Positions 10,784 through 20,147 of a DNA stretch of 64,000 nucleotides are shown here, one piece after another. How positions within the stretch are numbered: position 1 is the stretch's first letter; each line of letters starts with the position of its first letter. The position numbers were made by a program, and so were the translations under genes. The notes beneath the pieces are model-generated. The model made no database searches. It worked only from the letters and a program-made list of their open reading frames with translations, and was not told the origin of the DNA. The DNA lies in assembly GCA_016808115.1 (NCBI GenBank), contig JAEQBH010004441.1:248001-312000 (forward strand), in the 5' to 3' direction. This DNA comes from Tetrastigma voinierianum (Eukaryota; Streptophyta; Magnoliopsida; Vitales; Vitaceae).

Positions 10784-11685
10784 AATGCAACATTGTATAA
10801 AGGTAGGAAATGGACCAATTGGGCATGAAATGCCACATCGAATGAAAAAAAGAGTTTTGTGATCAAATGATGGGCCCCCTTTATGTAAAGTGGTATTTAC
10901 GTATATATATTTTTATTGAGTATTTGAAATGTGTTTGGAAAAGTAATTGTATTTGGATTATTCGAAATAATTCAAAAAAAAAAAAAAAAAGGAAGGGACC
11001 AGTACCTCGGTCAGTGTTCGACCTCCCGGTCGAGTTAGGTGCGTGGCCCATGACGGTCGCACTAATGCCTGAGCGGTGGCCATGAGACATTGACTTCACT
11101 ACCCACTACATGGGATAAAGGATGGACTATTCCCACAATCTAGGGTCTTTAGGTTTGGTTGAGTGTTCAGGGTGAAGTTCGAAACTAAATACTGGTGCCC
11201 ATAACCAGCGGTGGGAATCTTGATGAATCCCATTCTTGGGGACCTCAACTAAAACTTACGGGCACTAGGATTTCTTTCATGCTTAGGTAGTATGTAAATA
11301 AAAGAGTACGTTAACATCTTTGTGGTTAGATTCTTTCCAATGGGTGAGTGGACTTCAAGTTTGGGGGTATTGGAATAGAGGTATAATATGTTGGAGATCA
11401 TGAAACAATTACACATAGACTTATGGGGAAAGGTCATTGAGAACGTGGGAGGTTGAGTTGCTTGGTTATCCTGACCTTGCTTAGCTATGTTCCTTAGAAA
11501 GTTGCAGAACTCTAAGGATCCTGGGATTTTGGACAATAAAGGCTCGAATTACTGATTTTGTTCATTTTGACTCTTCGTGTTAGCGTTGTGTATATCACAC
11601 TCATGTTGTAGGCATTTTGGTGTGTCAAATTTTCGTGTGTAATAGTGTTATGAGTCTGTTTCTTGGTTGGGGACAAGCAAGAAGT
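10784..11685 (+). other. 3' untranslated part of element A, after the insertion
   Basis: Non-coding continuation of element A up to its polypurine tract, with an A-run at 10975-10990. No ORF of note. The repeated wording TTTGGGGGT at 11360 and 11690 suggests an internal copy of the polypurine-like tract. Confidence 0.6.
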
Positions 11686-11699
11686 TAAGTTTGGGGGTG
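11686..11699 (+). other. Polypurine tract of element A
   Basis: TAAGTTTGGGGGTG directly precedes the TG start of the 3' LTR, the place where plus-strand DNA synthesis is primed in LTR retrotransposons. Confidence 0.75.
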
Positions 11700-12783
11700 T
11701 GATGAGTGCCCAAAACACTCATCATATACCCGCGTTTGATAATATTTTCGGTTTATTTCATCTAGTAATAAGTGAGTTTATTGTCGTATATCTGATACTT
11801 GGTTTTTTTGTACATTTCAGGTGAAAACGACGGCATTTGGAAGCTGTGTGGAGATTTGAGGAGAGCTCAGCCTCAACGTCGCGACATTGAGGTTGTATGA
11901 CGTGCAACCTACATAAGCGCAACGTCGCGGCATCTCCTAGACTCACCCAGAGAGAATTTTTTAGATGTAAGAAAAAAAAGAACGAAAAGAACGGGGGGGG
12001 GGGAGGGTGGTGGGAGGGAGAAGGGGTTACGAGACGGAGAAGACGACATAGGAAGATTCGAGAGATCGTGTAATCCTTATACTTGTATTTTCTTTCTCCA
12101 ACTCCTATTGATTAAAACCAAATGATTGTAATGATCAAAATGATGTTCTAACTTTATTTCTAGGGTTTTTACGTACTCTTATTATATTCATATGCATTAG
12201 TTTTTTAATTCGGTTTATTCGAGTATATCTATAGATACGATATCGAGCTTGCTCTGTTCTATTAATTACCTGTAGTGGTGTTTGACCAACACCAGCACTT
12301 TTTACGGGAATCTAAGATCGAGATAAAGGTTCTGGGGATCCGAGTAAGTGAGCTCGGTCGATCGGAGTAGAGATCTCCTAATTCCGAATGTGGCGATTAG
12401 GGTTTAACCATTTAAGCGTCTCGGAGTCGAGGGGTAAATAAGTGATGCGATCAACCCTACTAGCGAGATAGGCGAATATACCTCGAGAGAGGATATCTCG
12501 TAGGCACGATCAACTCGCCAGCGTACATCCGTTAATATACTGAATAACATATTTTACATAGATAATAATTCATTGAATGTAGCAAGGGAGGCAAAACCCT
12601 AGTCTTCATTAATTGAGCTAACAACTCGTTTAGGATCAAAGTGTCATTATATTAGCAATAATTCACTCAAATTTGAGATCCAGATAATATTCTAGAGCTG
12701 ATTCCAGTATTCACAACATAAATTTAATATTTCATTTGAAATAAGTGTTCAATCCTAGGCACAACCCTCATAAGCACGATCCA
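11700..12783 (+). mobile_element. 3' LTR of element A
   Basis: The LTR starts TGATGAGTGCC right after the polypurine tract. Its body (GATTGTAATGATCAAAATGA and TATTTCTAGGGTTTTT near 12123-12170) is clearly related to 50284-50330 in the LTR at 49890-50938. The lengths, about 1.08 and 1.05 kb, agree. Two CpG palindromes lie inside (11875 and 11920). The end near GATCCA at 12783 is an estimate. A G-run (about 11993-12003) lies in the middle. Confidence 0.78.
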
Positions 12784-12970
12784 GTATTATTATTATTATT
12801 ATTGAAGGAGAATGCCCCTTCATTAGGTTTCGCACCTCCTTCACCTCTCACTGCCAAACAAGTTCATTGAATGAGTATTATTATTATTGAAGGAGAATGC
12901 CCCTTCATTAGGTCTCACGCCTCCTTCACTTCCTTCCCGCCAAACAAGTCCCCTAATGAGGAGAATGCCC
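12784..12970. repeat. Tandem duplication of about 90 bases
   Basis: The block TATTATTATTATTGAAGGAG...AATGCCCCTTCATTAGG occurs twice in a row, from about 12786 and from about 12876, with a third partial AATGCCCCTTCATCAGG near 12965. The first copy abuts the end of the LTR of element A. The block is at the 3' end of the antisense ORF, so the duplication extends that reading frame. Confidence 0.75.
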
Positions 12971-13849
12971 CTTCATCAGGGATCTCCAAAGGAATCTCCT
13001 CAAACAAAGAAGGGTCGTATGGGGGGGTCTCAAGGAATGGTGGGGACTCAAGCTTATCTAAGGGGTGCTCCATGAACATACTAGCCTTTCCCTTCCCCTT
13101 CGTCCTAGCAGCCTCCCTCTTTTGCGGCCGGTCTCCTTGTTACCCTAATGGGGGCACCTCGCCTTTGGATTGAGCTTGAGATCCCTGAACATCGGTTGGA
13201 ACAACGGGGTCTTTAGCCCCCTCCCTTTTCCTTGAGACACTAGTGCGGCTAGTAGGGGTTGATTCCTTCACCCTTCTCCGAAGCTAGGATACGGATTCGT
13301 TCTCCGCATCCCTTGGTCCTTTAGCATTTAGAGGCAGCGTCGGGTTCGTCAAGGGAATGAGAGGGAAACTGCTACCCAAGTCTTCCCTAACCATCTCCTC
13401 GAAAATCAGTTCCTTGATCTGCTCAATCAAGCTACTTTGTGCCCATTCCCTTGCTTGAGTTTTTGCCGACCCTATAAAGTTTATTCTCGGGATGTCCACA
13501 GGAACAAACTCCTTAGTATGGTCGATGACCTCTTGGATGTTTTCAAGCGTCATTAGAGATTTGAAGTCCCTCTCCGAAGCTGGGCAGCTTAATACCCGTA
13601 CAAAGAGGTCGAATTGAGCGGAGGAGAGATCATCCACTAAATTCCCACGGCCTTGATTGTCTGCACAAGTAAAGCACCCACGTAAGGTAATTAACGGGTA
13701 AGAAAAAGATAAGGAAAGAAAAAAAAAAAGCTAGACACTAAGGACAAAGCGAGAATCCAATGCTCGACCTGACTTCGAGCCTAAGTTTAGCTTGAACCCC
13801 CGAAGCATCGGGTCTCTAAAGCAACCCCATGCCCCGAATAGTAAGACGT
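12800..13849 (-). pseudogene. Antisense ORF of element F, C-terminal part
   Basis: On the minus strand this continues the frame interrupted by the LTR at 13850. It begins with NVLLFGAWGCFRDPMLRGF (minus, from about 13848), then a short A-rich break near 13710-13730. The open stretch 13637-13284 follows, with SSAQFDLFVRVLSCPASERD. The tail is rich in Pro, Ser, Lys and Arg and includes FLETPPYDPSLFEEIPLEIP. A domain followed by a disordered linker is typical of the antisense ORFs described in Tat-lineage elements. Stops occur at 13287 and further down. Function of these ORFs is unknown. Confidence 0.65.
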
Positions 13850-14220
13850 TGTAGCGCCCCCTTAACCCGACCCGACCGGCAGGCGGATCAGGGCAAGTCC
13901 GGGATGCCACTAAAATCCACTCCAAAATCACTCAAAATCATATCTTTGCGAGGCGATTGAAATTTGGGCAAGCCCATAAGCATTTACATTTAACAAAATC
14001 CATTTACAATGTAGGAATCGAGCCTTTCAAAATGATTTACAAAATAGGCGTTCGATATTCAAATTGTTTATACAAAATATCCATATCAAAAGAACACATG
14101 AAATGAGTGCACATGTAGACATACTCCGGGGGCTGCTTTCTTTATGACTCGGCGGCTCCTCGATCTTGGGTTATTATCGATGCTATCTATCACTCGGTAC
14201 CTGCGCGTGGTAAACAATCG

Positions 14221-14239
14221 CTAAGCATTTCATGCTTAG
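14221..14239 (-). other. Conserved LTR stem-loop, second copy
   Basis: CTAAGCAT-TTC-ATGCTTAG, the same 8-bp stem as at 10547-10566 in the sister LTR. Confidence 0.75.
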
Positions 14240-15260
14240 TGGTTCTATACAAATCCATTCCTCGGTTCGACTTAAATCAATTCATACAATTTAATAATTG
14301 AACTTTCAATCTTTTGGATGATCAATATAAATGCATTACATATACTTTGTTATATATATACAATAAATTATAGTTCATTGATCATCCCGTAAATACATTT
14401 CTGTCGATATTTCACAATCTCAAATCAATTCAAATATGCTCACAAATTCAATTTGAATTCGACATTCAATTCAGTCGAAAAACCAATTCGATTAATCAAT
14501 TCGATTATGCCAGTAGTCGGTGCTTTATCAATCACTTCGAGTTATGCAATCGATTCGATTATGCCCATCGATTAGAAGTTATGCCCTTACTTGAATTTAA
14601 CCTATGTCTTCGATATACGAGGATATCGAGTCATAGGCGCGGTCCATTTGGGGCTGCGAGGCCGGTATCACATGGTTTTATAACCACGATGCGGTCCATT
14701 TGGGAGCTGTGGCCCAGTTATAAACAATCCAAATGATGAACACTACCGTCACGGTCCCATTTGGGGCTGGCGATCGGAGTATTGACACATCAATAGTTCG
14801 CGATGTTTGCTATTTGACCTGATAGTATACCAATCTATCCTTAATGCAAAATAAACGGTTAACATTCTATTAAGGGCGTTCAAATCCTTTATAGCAATAT
14901 AGTACAATATATGCGGCTTGTATAAACGGAGTTTATTTTCAATAATCATGCAATTTTTATATGCAAACATTTCACAATCACTTTTCTCAAATCAGACTAA
15001 ATCAATTCAATATGCTTTTAGAACAAACATGCAAAACTTGGAAGCATGAGGAATAGGAGTTGGTAGAACAAACCCAAAAATATTTTCGCTTTGATTCCAA
15101 TCCTTGGAATCTCAATCACAGTTTGACTTTTCCTCCTCGTCAGTCCCTATTCCAAAACCATTAAAGAACAATATTATTCAAGTGTACTAGTGGTTTTGGT
15201 TAGGATGGATTTTTGGAGTTTAATATGAGTTCCAATTTAAACATTCTATATGTAGATAGA

Positions 15261-15743
15261 TTCTTGACTCAATGGGCTTTCCATAGAGTGCAAGAACACT
15301 CAAATCGGAGTTCGGACGTAGGAGTTAGGACCTTCGAAGTTGGAGGTCATACGCAGTCAAATCCTGAAGTGACGAGCAGACCCGAACTGGACGAGCTCGT
15401 CTACCACCTCAGTCAAACATCTTCTATACTCCTCAGGAATATTAATGTATTCTTGACTCAATGGGCTTTCCATAGAGTCCAAGAACACCCAAATCGGAGT
15501 TCAAACGAAGGAGATATGGCCTTAGAGTTGGAGGGTCATGTGTAGTCAGCTTTGACGGCGGCTGAGCGGCGGTACGCATTGAAGTGAAGAGCTCAGTCAA
15601 ACACCTCGATCTGACATCCTAACATCCTCCTCAGGCATATGAATGTATTCTTGACTCAGCTGGGCTCCATAGAGTCGAGAACACCCAAATCGGAGTTCAA
15701 GCGAAGGAGATATGACCTTAGAAGTTGGAGGTCATACATAGTC
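15261..15743. repeat. Three tandem units of about 195 bases in the LTR
   Basis: The phrase TTCTTGACTCAATGGGCTTT starts at about 15261 and 15451, and a variant at about 15649. Each is followed by AAATCGGAGTTC and GTTGGAGGTCAT. The related LTR at 27004 has two such units (about 28555 and 28745). Confidence 0.85.
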
Positions 15744-15771
15744 AACTTTGATGGCGGCTGAGTACGACGAG

Positions 15772-16157
15772 CAACGTTTGGCAAACCTTGTTTGGCGACC
15801 CAGCATTGGGCGACCGCTGTTGGGCGACCCTTTGTTTGGCGACCCGCTGATGGGCGACCATTGTTTGGCGGCATTGTTGTGACCGCCGGTTTGGCGACCC
15901 AGCGTTTGGCGGCAGTTGGCGACCAGCATTGGGCCCGACCCGGTGACAGCGGCGACCAGCATTTGTGAAACCTTTGTTTAGCGACCCGCTTTGACGGGCG
16001 ACCAGCATTGGGCGACAACATTTGACGACGGTGTTTGGCGACCTTTGTTTGGCGACCAGCTGACGGCGACCTCGGTTGTGACCAGCTGTTTGGCGACCCT
16101 TTGTTTGGCGACATTGTTTGGCGACCTTTGTTTGGCGACCTCGGTTTGGCGACCATG
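15772..16157. repeat. GTTTGGCGACC minisatellite
   Basis: About 390 bases are built from variants of TTTGTTTGGCGACC and CAGCATTGGGCGACC, more than 20 irregular copies. Several frames stay open because the repeat lacks stops on the minus strand; the resulting 195-residue reading frame is not a gene. The related LTRs in this window lack it. Confidence 0.9.
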
Positions 16158-16199
16158 ACCGTTTGGTATTGGAGTAAAAAGACCATAACCCAGTCTCTG

Positions 16200-16500
16200 A
16201 AGTCCGAATTAAGAAATTCCAAAAGCCCTAAAATCAAGTTCATTGATGTGGCTACAATTCCTAGAAGGACTTACTGCCAATTCTCTTTATTTCTGATCAA
16301 AAACCCGTTCTAAAATTGCAGCTAGATTGACACGGCTGGACAAAGCGACGAGCCGGTCATAGTTAGGCTGACCTGTTAAAAAAGGACTATACTTAGTCTA
16401 CAGGGTCCCAAACTAAGAAATTCAAAGCCTAACATCAAGTTAGTGATGTGGCTACAATTACTAGAAGGACACACTGCAAATCCCCTTCTTCGTACCCAAA
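16200..16500. repeat. Two-copy tandem unit in the LTR
   Basis: GATGTGGCTACAATT and neighbouring bases (AAGAAATTC, CTAGAAGGAC) occur at about 16245 and again at about 16445, giving a unit of about 200 bases, close in length to the units at 15261-15743. Confidence 0.75.
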
Positions 16501-17136
16501 AATCAGCTCTAAGGTTCGGCTGAAATTGCGCTACCACAATGTGGCGGCTTTCCATGGTTTAAAATGCAACCAAACGCCTAAGGCGGATCTTGCAACAATC
16601 CTTAGGGTAGAAGAAGACCAAGTAGGAGAAGACCTACCTCATGGGTTGTCGAAAGTCCCGGTTCAGGTCTCTACTTGTAGCTCTTGTCACTAGGAAGGAC
16701 TTCCCTTCGTGCTTCCCAGGAGACATGGTCCGATCGTCGGAAAATCTAGAGAGAAGGTGGAGCCTCTCTCTCTAACTTTCCCTTTTCTCTATTTTTCTTT
16801 TCTTATGGATCACTCTTAATCGTATTTTTAAAAGAAGCTTCCTCCCTCTTTCCTACATGCCACATGTCACATTTCCTTGATTTTTTTCCTTTCATTTATT
16901 TCTCCTAATATCACTTAGACATATAAACTTATTTACAATTGACCCTTAGGTCCCCCATTTCTGATTTCTATAATTTTCTCTTTTTCACTTGGGTTTCATT
17001 TACGGATTCAACAATCATCCAATCAATATTAAAAAAAAAAAAATTCAGAAAAATACTGAGTTAATCAGTATAGGAATATATAATAATTTTTATTATAAAA
17101 ATTTTAGGAATTATTTTGGGATTATTCTGAGGCGTT

Positions 17137-17692
17137 GACTTGCACGACTTATTCGAGTGGCGGTGTCGAGGCAAGTTGATAACAAGTTGTAGGGTCTTAG
17201 CGTCGGCCACAAAGTAATACTTTCCCAAGCTATGTCTCTTTATGGTGTAAGCATAAAGAACATCCTTAAGTCTTAAGTGTATGTTGTATCTGTGGTTCAG
17301 CACGCACACTCCTAGAAGAACTCGGAAAATGTTCACATGGGTATGAATTGGATGGAGACGAGTGTAACGGAAGAACTGGTGCACCAACGTAGCTAAAGGG
17401 AACCTCAACCCTTTAGTGATATGAACCTCGGTCCAATAGATGAAGTTCATTCCACCTCGGTCCTCCTCTGTGCAGTTCAGCAACTGGGGCTTAAACGACG
17501 GAAAGGACACATGGACGTTAGGTAGGAAAGAATACTTCTTCTAAAACGTGTCGACCCGAGCGTTCCCACCAGACTTAAGCCATGTTATAACCCCGACAGA
17601 ATTGAAGCGGGTTTGAGCATCGTCTGAGTTGGAAGAGGACGAATCCCCTATAGTCCCGATCACTTAAGGCTAATTAGGAGTTGCCACATGTC
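17137..17692 (-). pseudogene. Antisense ORF of element F, N-terminal part with gypsy-type transposon domain
   Basis: The minus strand from about 17690 reads as a polar N-terminus (about SSSSNSDDAQTRFNSVGV), then a stop where the family probably has Trp (near 17540). A clear domain follows: VSFPSFKPQLLNCTEEDRGG, FRYTRLHPIHTHVNIFRVLL, GVCVLNHRYN and YYFVADAKTLQLVINLP. I recognise this as similar to the putative gypsy-type transposon domain (Transposase_28 type). It runs straight into the LTR at 17136 and resumes at 13849. The antisense orientation relative to the polypurine tract and LTR at 18419-18980 fits the antisense ORFs known from Tat-lineage elements. Confidence 0.7.
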
Positions 17693-18300
17693 GCCTTTGA
17701 TGTTGGCCTCTGAAACCAAAAAAATAACCATTGATAGGGGCGAAGCTAAGCTCTGAGAAAGTCCTCATATAGCCACAAAGGAAGCGATGACCCATAAGAA
17801 AAAAAAACACCCTAAACCGAGATGAGCAAAAGGACAGGAGACGACAACAGATCTGGACCAACCCTGGAGGCTCAAGGTGGACGAGTCCCCTCCCAAAGGT
17901 AAAAAGCACATGAGGTCGAAGATGAACAAGAGAAAGCCAAAAGGCGAAACCTAGAAGTCGATGAGTGTTGCAAAGTACATAAAGGAGGAAAAAGAAAAAC
18001 CTTGAAAATTGGAACATACCTTCAACCTAAAACTGTGCAAGTCACGGGCAGTAGAGTAGTAGAAACTCTGACGGGTACCGGAGAAGTCGACGACGACAAC
18101 AGGTTGCAGAGGAAGTTAGAAGTAGAGGAAGTCAATTGGTAAGAGAGCAAATGGGTAATACGGAAAGATGTCAACGCAATAATGAAGAAACCTCAAAAGA
18201 AGAATATGGGAAAGTTAAAACCCATAAAAGCCCATCATTGTTGGCGGGACATTAAAAGGAGCATTAAATGCTCTAGCCGTACTTGATGGTGCACGATCTT
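17693..18300 (-). other. Leader region of the antisense ORF
   Basis: Between the antisense ORF and a TATA-like box on the minus strand. The 115-residue open stretch at 17670-18017 is hydrophobic and T-rich and overlaps the ORF start, so I read it as untranslated. Nothing else is supported. Confidence 0.45.
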
Positions 18301-18321
18301 CAAGACCAACCCGTTGCTGCC

Positions 18322-18332
18322 ACCTATATAGA
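18322..18332 (-). promoter_or_regulatory. TATA-like box for the antisense ORF
   Basis: On the minus strand the sequence reads TTCTATATAGGTGG, a good TATA context. It lies about 640 bases upstream of the antisense ORF, in the region where such ORFs are expected to have their own promoter. A transcription start is not shown by the sequence. Confidence 0.4.
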
Positions 18333-18418
18333 ACAATGACATGGGATCACCACTCAATCATGACTGTCGGCGTAGGAATCGAATAGCGCCACTCCAGGAT
18401 CATTGGCCTGCATTGACT

Positions 18419-18430
18419 AAGGGGGCTAGT
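18419..18430 (+). other. Polypurine tract of element F
   Basis: AAGGGGGCTAGT precedes a TG start at 18431. GGGGGCTAGT before the 3' LTR is typical of Tat-type elements in my experience. Confidence 0.6.
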
Positions 18431-18980
18431 TGAATGGGATAAGTCTAATCCCATGTGCATCACGTGTGTGAAGCCCAACTCAGGAAATGTCTAGGGAGCC
18501 TAAGCTCTAGGTGTTAGGTCCAACCCCTATCACCCCTATATTGAGCACCTTCGCAATAGCATTAGTCCACTATACTCCTCACGTCACCTCGGAAATATCA
18601 TATCGAGGCGGACCCGAAGACCAGCTGACATGTGCGGACCAAATCAAGCCAGGCTACGAAGACCAAGTCATCGCCGATGATGCAGACTTAGTCATATGTT
18701 GACGTGGGGTGACACATGGACTGCCACGAACTCCATGTCCACGCCTCCGCTCGCATTTTAGCTCTGGCGTCCATCATTATAGGATTAAGGCAATGGTGGA
18801 TCAGGAGCCAATTGTGGAAGGCCATGTGACGTTCTCTAGTAGTATAAATTGAATGGTTGTAACCTAAAAGGATATGTACAATTCTTTCCACAATTAGAGG
18901 GAATAAAATTCCTTAGAAAGCTTGAGGTTTTCCATGCGGGTGCTTCATCGGGAGTCCATTAGATATTGTTTCAAAACGGA
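18431..18980 (+). mobile_element. 3' LTR of Tat-lineage element F (estimated end)
   Basis: The LTR begins TGAATGGGATAAG after the polypurine tract and contains a TATA-like box at 18842-18849 (GTATAAAT). Bases 18850-18910 look like the transcribed part (ACAATTCTTTCCACAATTAG). The 3' end is not marked by a clear CA plus target duplication, so the end is approximate. No second LTR is seen, because the pol side of the element has been replaced by element A. Confidence 0.5.
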
Positions 18981-19274
18981 ATTTGGGGTAGCGGCTGAAT
19001 CTGGCCAGAAAACTACTGGAGTGACGGAGAGGACGGTGATGATTGTAATCGGGTTAAGAGTCAGATTTGAGGCTCAGGGCCAAGTTCTTCTATTATTTTA
19101 AGCATGGCATTGAGGTGGCCTTGAAATGGGAAAGGGGAGATGAGGACATGGGAGGGACTACTGATGAATTCATCCATCAGCTTTTGCTCCACGATCTAAA
19201 GGGAGGATGTTATCCTTGGTACTAAAAAAGCTATAGGAAATCACTTCAAAGGGTCAAAGTGTTCATACCTTTTA
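18981..19274. other. Unassigned sequence with a short open frame
   Basis: Bases 19055-19222 stay open on the plus strand and contain FYYFKHGIEVALKWERG, but there is no ATG, no visible splice context and no family I recognise. It could be a gene or element fragment. I do not call a gene. Confidence 0.3.
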
Positions 19275-19420
19275 TCTTTTTTTTTTAATACACTCTAGTT
19301 TTAATGTATTAAACTGTTCCATTGCGTCTCGAACTCGAACATGGGAACCCCCTTCATATGTCCTTATACTTGTTTTAACGGATAATTGTCTACCATTTGA
19401 GTTAGACATGATGAGCAAGT
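19275..19420 (-). mobile_element. Possible tRNA-derived SINE
   Basis: On the minus strand TAACTCAAATGG (19393-19404) resembles a pol III A box and TGTTCGAGTTC (19331-19341) a B box, about 52 bases apart. The copy ends in an A-run (T-run on plus, 19277-19286). The short AAGATAA repeats either side could be a target duplication. No SINE family is recognised, so this is a candidate only. Confidence 0.45.
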
Positions 19421-20141
19421 CAATTATCTTATTTTATTTAATTGATGGATCAAATAAAAATAAAATAAAATAATGAATTTATTATAGGATAATTCTCTGT
19501 TAAACAAAATCTTGAAGATTTTACTCATATCCCATAGTCGATTGGTATACGGTTATTCTCTCTTGAGAAAGAAAACAGTTTAAATGCGGAAGATTTAAAA
19601 AAAAAAAAAAAGAGGGCCCTGCTTTTTCATTGTAGATATTTTTTTGATACAAAAGAATGAGATGCTAGGGCAACACATTGTTCTTGTATCCTAATATCCA
19701 ATTGTAACTGTTATAGCAGTAGATAAAAAAACTAACCATGGTTAAAATGTCAAAAGACAAAAAATAGTACATTTAACATATCAAAACCTACAAGATTTCG
19801 TTTGGCATTTTTTGGAACTGCTCATTTCTTTAGAGACAGCCATGCCAAAAAATGCGTTGCCCAACTCAAAGTAGGCCACTGACATGGTAAGTGAACATGA
19901 GAAAGTTACCTTTGAACAAATTGAGTATACATTAAATTATTACCGTGTCCTTTATTTTTTATTTTTGTAGTTTTCAAGGAATGCTTGCCTTTAGCAGTTT
20001 TGTTTACAGGGCTTCGATCCCTTAATTCTCTTTCCCTTATGTGATTTGAATACCCGTTGTTATCCACTGGCTTTTCGGGTACATCCACTTTTTCTTAGGG
20101 TTCGCTTATGGCCTCTTGAAACGACTCTTATTTGTCATGAA
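19421..20141. other. AT-rich unassigned sequence
   Basis: No convincing coding frame, RNA gene or element end. The 60-residue minus frame at 19906-20088 starts with GTG directly after a stop and has no recognisable family. Confidence 0.5.
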
Positions 20142-20147
20142 GGAGGA

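Larger units (their letters stand above)
1..12783 (+). mobile_element. Athila-type Ty3/gypsy retrotransposon A, 5' end outside window
   Basis: Recognisable parts occur in the order leader, gag, protease, RT, RNase H, integrase, post-pol region, env-position ORF, polypurine tract and 3' LTR, all on the plus strand. This order, the env-position ORF after integrase and the RT wording (for example DHRKLNKATRKDHFPL and CFLDGYSGYN) fit the Athila/Tat branch of Ty3/gypsy. Every coding part carries stops and frameshifts, so it is not autonomous. The 5' LTR must lie upstream of base 1. Bases 8361-10777 are a foreign solo LTR inserted into its 3' untranslated part. Lineage assignment rests on my recognition of the protein families, not on a search. 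Confidence 0.88.
13850..17136 (-). mobile_element. Solo LTR inserted into the antisense ORF
   Basis: The left end is TGTAGCGCCCCC and the right end GAGGCGTT, so read on the minus strand it starts with an eroded (TGT)AACGCC and ends GGCGCTACA, the same inverted ends as related LTRs. Flanks GACGT (13845-13849) and GACTT (17137-17141) are a probable eroded target duplication. The protein-like frame on either side joins across it. Matches to the solo LTR at 8361-10777 run in reverse complement. Length about 3.3 kb, inflated by internal repeats. No internal retrotransposon sequence, hence a solo LTR. Confidence 0.78.

Noticed and set aside
15656..16243. 195-residue open frame on the minus strand
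   Set aside because: It is a by-product of the GTTTGGCGACC minisatellite, which lacks stops; overlapping long frames exist in other registers and the composition is that of the repeat.
15213..16500. CRISPR-like direct repeats
   Set aside because: Repeat units are long, irregular and contiguous without unique spacers, inside a plant LTR; they are tandem duplications.
17670..18017. 115-residue hydrophobic frame on the minus strand, membrane-protein-like
   Set aside because: The Phe/Leu runs come from A/T-rich leader sequence and the frame is not that of the antisense ORF that follows.
19906..20088. Basic 60-residue frame on the minus strand
   Set aside because: No ATG start, a stop directly before it, no family recognised and an AT-rich setting.
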